Assembly (NCBI GenBank): GCA_021234155.1
Contig: JAJEKV010000102.1
Span: 862,456 to 926,455 of the forward strand
Length of the DNA stretch: 64,000 nucleotides
Origin: Isoetes taiwanensis
Lineage: Eukaryota; Streptophyta; Lycopodiopsida; Isoetales; Isoetaceae
Reading direction: 5' to 3'
The translations under genes and the position numbers were made by a program. This document shows positions 59,391 to 64,000 of the stretch, piece by piece (within the stretch, counting starts at the first letter, position 1; each line of letters opens with the position of its first letter). Below the pieces are notes generated by a model. That model saw only the letters and a list, made by a program, of their open reading frames with translations. It searched no databases and was not told the DNA's origin.

Positions 59391-60345
59391 TAAACAATAC
59401 CCAGGCTGGATTCTGTCTGAAGCAATGTAATACATGAAAAATAAGACACAGAAATGATATTTAGAAATTGATTCTAGTTACAATCATGGCATATTATTCA
59501 ATAATACTTCCTGGATTCTGTCTGAAGCAATGTAATACATGAAAAATAAGACTCAGAAATGATATTTAGAAATTGATTCTAGTTACAATCATGGCATATT
59601 ATTCAATAATACTTCCAATTTGCACTTACAACTTTATAACATATCTTAATTCACAAACAGATCTTATATCCTTAAAGACATAACCATATTATAATTAACA
59701 AAATTACTTCTACTTTGAATACCTCTGTAAGGAATTATGGAAAGACAAGGAAACAGTGAGTAACACGCCGTTTTCAACAGAACAACAATCTAGAACTGCT
59801 TCCAGCTTCGACCTCCTAGACAACTCGATCTCCTCTAAATCCTATTTATTCACAGAAGGGAAGTAAGCTTACTAGGAGCCCGAGTTCAGTCCCCATTTCA
59901 AGAGATCTTGGTTCTAGGATCAGCGACCAAATCTGTAGCAAATCGATCTGATTATATCTGCTTCAGGTTTGTTATCTACTTCTGGCCTGACCAGGCCATT
60001 CTATCTATGCACGACTCCAATTTCGGCTGCATGTCCTAAAAGGTTAACCCGTTCTAATCTTTCTTCTCTTTTTTTTCTTAACACATTAATTAGCACAATC
60101 TCCATCCTTAACATAAAATATTTTTACATCAAGATAATCTTCCTGATGGACACTTGCAGTAGTATACTTTGACCCAGTTCGGGTCAACCAACAAGCATGT
60201 CTTTTCAGTCCATTAAATTCGTATTTAAACAATTTTAGTTCGATCTTGACCGTCGGTCAAAATAATCTGAACCATTCAAATACATTAATATATAACTTAA
60301 CATAGTTTTCTTGTCAATTTTCTTTAAGTTTCCAATTCACAATGA
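59391..60345 (-). repeat. LTR-like repeat, copy 2, with internal 106-bp tandem duplication
   Basis: Matches 44562-45422. CTGGATTCTGTCTGAAGCAA to CAATAATACTTC is duplicated in tandem (59406-59511 and 59512-59617), which copy 1 lacks. Confidence 0.7.
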
Positions 60346-60546
60346 TTCATAATTGCATCCTGTATATACACCTATCATATACTTACAACAGCTTGTCTCA
60401 TACCTGTTTTGTGGCAAAAATCAAGCAGAAAAGCCTAAAAATTGATGATACCAAGCTCCATAACATCATCCAATTGTTCAAACTGGCCGAGCATTCCTTT
60501 TATTATCTATTTACTGCGAAGATATGAGATGCATATGAAATTACTT

Positions 60547-61080
60547 ATCTGGTTCAGTCTCAGAGATTCAGAAAGGAATGCTCATAGCTGTCCCAGCTGA
60601 TAATGATGAATCTGGGAAGCCATTCTGGCTAGCTAAAGTCTTCGGGGGGTAACAAGAGGATGGAATTCCCACTCAATTAAAAGTGCAATTTGGATGAGAA
60701 CAAATCTGCCGCGATTTTCTTTCAGTGGGAGTTATACTTTGGAGATGGTAAAAACAGGAGTGGGAAAGAGAGCAAAGTTCAAAGCAAGCACTGCTGTCAT
60801 AGATCTAGCTGAAGTAAAGGTTCTTGCATATGACTTTGTTCTGACTGCTGCTAATAAGTTACGTATGGTTACTCAAACTTTAATAAGGTCGGCATGTGGA
60901 TTAGACAAACAACCTAGAAATGGCCAAAAAAGATGATGATGAGGACTCACTTGTAGACAGTGAGGAAGAAGATCGTTCGAGTACATCCAGTTTTGAGAGT
61001 GAAGCTGAGCATGAAGGCTCAAGTGATCAAGGATTAAATGAGTCGGAGGATGAGATGCATCCTGATCTTGATGCAAAATG
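60547..61080 (+). pseudogene. Transposon-type C-terminal domain with acidic tail, broken
   Basis: Frames in order read IQKGMLIAVPADND and KPFWLAKVFGG (about 60568-60650), then SYTLEMVKTGVGKRAKFKAS and DFVLTAANKLRMVTQTLIRS (60694-60936), then a highly acidic Ser-rich tail (DDDEDSLVDSEEED). A small beta-type domain with PFWLGKV followed by LTAxKKLR occurs at the end of LDNTxREN-type transposases as I recall them, so this may be a second element of the kind at 7.0-8.3 kb. Stops occur between segments. Confidence 0.35.
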
Positions 61081-61693
61081 TAAGTTTGTCCGATGACTCG
61101 AACATGTAAAGAACAGAAAGTGCAGGTGATGATTGTCTGTCAAAATGTCCTATATTTTTGACAATTTTGTTCATAATTTTGTACAATTTTCACAACCTTG
61201 AATATATCACTTCTTTGTCACTCTACTACCCTTGCTATTTTTTTTATTGCCCCTTTTTTGCCACACTTTATATAAGTAACTATTTTTTGTTCTAAATTAG
61301 GAGGATAAAAAATGCTGTTTAAAATTTTTGCATGGAAGTTATGTTCAATCAACCCCTCAAAAAAGGTACCTAAATTAACTAAATTGTCACACCTGTCACA
61401 AAAAAATCTTAAAAATGGACTTTTTTAAGGGAATTTTAGGGAATCTTTCAAAGATTCCTTTTGAAGTGCGTTTCCAGCAAATAAGTGCGTTTCATTTTAA
61501 ACTTTGTTTCTTCTCCTTGGGCATGGCTGCGTCTTCTCCTGCTGCTTCCCATGGTTGCCACTATATGGGGCTTTTTGAGCCGACTGGGTTGGTGCTCTAG
61601 GGCTATAACTCCCTTGCCTTGTCTTTATCCTCAGTATCTACTTTGCCTCGCCCATTGTTCGAGGCCCCCGCCTTGCAAGCTTATTGCCTTGGA
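61081..61693. other. No gene recognised
   Basis: AT-rich spacer followed by sequence continuing from the gag frame; nothing supportable. Confidence 0.35.
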
Positions 61694-62389
61694 TTACGCT
61701 TTCGATCTCGCCTTGGGGTTTATTGCCCTTAAAGCTTGCGTATCTCCCTCATTCAATCCTTCAATATAGCTCTCCACGGCATGCTTTTCGCTCAACTTTG
61801 GCACATAAAGCCTTAGCCTCATGAATTCCTCTGTATATTTCTGGACTGATTTGTTTCCTTGCTGCAACCTGTAGAACTGTTGTATCATGTTAGACTTGTG
61901 TTCCCTTGGGACGTAATGGCGCTTGAAGGCTTTAGCAAACTTTCTGAACCTGCAACCATCCCTACTTAGGCCGTGGGCCTTGGCATACCCCTTCCACCAA
62001 ATGCGTGCTGCTCCCTTCAGGTTGGCTGTTGCCACCCTACCTTTATCCTTGTCCTTCATACCATAGGCGTTACCATACTCACTCATCTCATCGAGCCAAG
62101 CCTCTGCCTCCATGCCTGACTTGTTCTCGCCTGAGAATTGCTTCCTTGCCTTCCATACGTTCCCCAATGCTGAGTCTACCTTCTTCTGATAGTTTGATGT
62201 CCTCGTCTCCTTTTGTCTGTCGTCCCTTCGGTTCTGCACCCGTTCTTCCTCTTCTTTGGAGTCGGAGTCCGAATCCGAGCTCCAAACAGTTCTCAGTGGG
62301 GCGCGTTTTCCTCTCGTAGAAGACTGCCGCCTTGGAAATTTCGATAAGCATTTCTGAACCTTTTGTCTTGCATTACTGATAAGAATCAT
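61694..62389 (-). mobile_element. Ty3/gypsy gag, 231-residue open frame
   Basis: This frame is open throughout. An N-terminal basic and acidic Ser-rich part (SSDSDSDSKEEEER) is followed by the gag core: AEAWLDEMSEYGNAYGMKDK, GAARIWWKGYAKAHGLS, FRKFAKAFKRHYVPREH, QFYRLQQGNKSVQKYTEEF and HAVESYIEGLNEGDTQALRA. It matches the gag remnant at 29159-29395. No protease or RT follows (toward lower coordinates), so the element is truncated after gag. It is the best preserved retroelement frame in the window. Confidence 0.85.
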
Positions 62390-62559
62390 CTCTGGTTACG
62401 AGAAAGAAAGAAGAAAGTTGTATGATCACATTGCTCATTCACTGTTGACAAGTTCGAGGCACTTTGACAAATTCGTCTTTCTGGATTTGTTAAGCTCATC
62501 TCTTCTACAAGTTTGTCCATTTCATCAATTTGACATTGCAAAAATTCGGAAATTCAGTT

Positions 62560-62785
62560 TGTTGTTGGGGTCGAGTTAGCTGGCACATCTATTCTCCAGA
62601 TTCGTCTAGCTTATCTTGCAAACCTTTCATCATTGTTGCAAGTCCAATACTCTTTTGAAGATACATCTGTTGTTGGGGTCGAGATCTTAGAAAACTATCA
62701 GATTTGCAGCAGAAGACAAAGGAGAGTACTAGTCTTGTTAGTCTTTTGAAGAGTGCTCTGCTGTTGTTGGGGTCGAGGTTTCAGA
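62560..62785. repeat. Three direct repeats TGTTGTTGGGGTCGAG upstream of gag
   Basis: At about 62561, 62669 and 62763, spacing 108 and 94 bp, each followed by diverged sequence with ATCAGATT. Probably part of the 5' leader of the gag-bearing element. Confidence 0.7.
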
Positions 62786-62789
62786 TTTT

Positions 62790-64000
62790 ATCAGATTGGC
62801 AGTAGAAGAAAAAGGGGAAGACACTTGAGCTAGTAAGGTGAAGTCCGTTACTTTTATTGGTGAGGTCCATAATAACTGTAACTGTGTTGGAATGACCAAA
62901 TAAAATTTGCACTTGCATTGTGTCCTTTGAATATCTATTACATGTGTTGTTGTGTCCGTATTCTAATATTTATCACTAACCACTGCTTCCTCTATTTAAA
63001 TGCGCTCTGTCGTACTTCTACCTTGTTTTGCAGTTAACATTTACTTATACCGCATTTACTTCAGCCTTGTTTTCCGATCCAACTTCACGTAGCCACACAG
63101 CTAAGGTGGCAGCTGATCCCAATTTGCCAACACACAAAAGCTTAGATCTATAGGTGCAGCCCATCTATTCTTATTTTGATGATGCTAAATCACAGTTGTC
63201 ATTTCTTGCGTCTCAAGTTAGTACCTCGCAGCAATTCAAGACATACATAATACTTCTGTGTCAGATTCAAGGGCTATATTGCATCAATTTTTGATGTACT
63301 TGATGTAGATGATTTTCTTTTTGCATGTGATCCTTAAGCTGATTTCTATAGCTTTGTAGAAGGGTTGAACTGTGGCTTCATGTCAAGTTAAGCATATCAA
63401 AATGTCTCTTTCATCATTGCACCTATAATCATGTACATGGGGATGAACGTTAGCGGAATCAAGAATTTTAGAATTTGCTGTTTTAGCACATGTTCCTCCT
63501 AATAAACTATCTTTTAACCTTCATATGTTGTAGATAATTTTAAAGCCACTTCATATGTTGTAGATAATTTTAAAGCCACTTCACTCTCCATAGCTGTAAA
63601 AGTGTGCAAAAGCTTAAACTGAAATTCTGCAAGACTATAATGCTAAATATTTTACTTTAAATTAGACCTTACTACAACTAAAATGCATGCTTTAAAACCC
63701 ATTCCATCGAAACAGAGAATAGTGAACAACTCTGTACACATGAACATGCGTTTTGGTTAAGGGACAAACCTAAAAATCAATGATGCCAAGCTCCATGATG
63801 CAAACTTAAATGCAACGGTACCTTGCATCCATCCTTTGATGTCATCAAGCATTCTGTTTTCATTTATGTATGCAGCTCTTTCACCGATTTGAGAAACAAT
63901 GAAGTCGCTTTGCTCATCAAACGTCCAAATATCTCATGCAAACCTCTGAATATCTGCCATAAATAAACCAATTTAAATGATAAGCTTTGAGATAATCAAC
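62790..64000. other. No gene recognised; 31-bp tandem duplication at 63519
   Basis: CTTCATATGTTGTAGATAAT followed by TTTAAAGCCA occurs twice in tandem (about 63519-63580). AAATCAATGATGCCAAGCTCCAT at 63774 resembles 60438-60463. No coding signal is seen. Confidence 0.5.

Overview
This is nuclear DNA from a land plant with a large, transposon-filled genome. The evidence is a plant-type PCNA gene with four exons, a plant-type RAR1 gene (two CHORD domains around the plant RAR1 CCCH motif), a fragment of a plant SEND1/GEN-like nuclease, GT-AG introns of about 60-500 bp, and abundant LINE, Ty3/gypsy, Helitron and MITE remains. The LINE, transposase and gag types make me think of a seed-free vascular plant such as a fern. 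That is a guess; the sequence does not prove it.

Layout. 1-3.36 kb: the 3' part of an L1-type LINE with poly(A), then an endonuclease/RT LINE. 3.8-5.7 kb: a Helitron-like remnant and an unrecognised reading frame with one stop. 7.0-8.3 kb (minus): a decayed transposase with an LDNTxREN motif. 9.3-10.7 kb: scattered TATTCCGGAATA palindromes, then a gypsy RT scrap. 11.9-12.7 kb: an array built on CAAGTCAAC. 12.7-17.9 kb: a second copy of the LINE pair, longer than the first and carrying a 323-bp MITE. 18-20.5 kb: coiled-coil, Cys-rich and LINE C-terminal fragments. 22.3-23.8 kb: RAR1 in five exons. 25.6-33.2 kb: retroelement debris, including a chromodomain-bearing gypsy element with polypurine tract and 3' LTR. 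33.7 kb: a long alternating purine-pyrimidine tract. 34.5-35.1 kb: repeat R with a MITE. 36.4-38.0 kb: SEND1-like fragment. 38.8 kb: LRR fragment. 40.2 kb: Helitron 3' end. 40.5-41.5 kb: intact PCNA. 43.2-48.4 kb: a Y-rich repeat, a LINE endonuclease, an LTR-like repeat, an unrecognised pseudogene next to a MITE-like end, and repeat R with a second MITE copy. 49.2-52.3 kb: ATTGGGCGGGCGCCCAAT palindrome array. 53.7-56.8 kb: third repeat R copy, TTTCGCGTACGCGAAA palindromes and exon-like pieces. 58.5-62.4 kb: a Helitron 3' end and two gypsy gag regions on the minus strand. The remainder to 64 kb shows no gene.

Only PCNA reads as a fully intact host gene. RAR1 keeps all exons and splice sites but shows two single-base frame breaks. 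Some frame breaks may be sequence errors: the two LINE copies differ repeatedly at CTG/CAG-type trinucleotides, a pattern that also fits long-read miscalls at methylated sites. The genes do not form an operon or pathway: PCNA (replication clamp), SEND1 (structure-specific nuclease) and RAR1 (immune-receptor co-chaperone) are separate loci among repeats.
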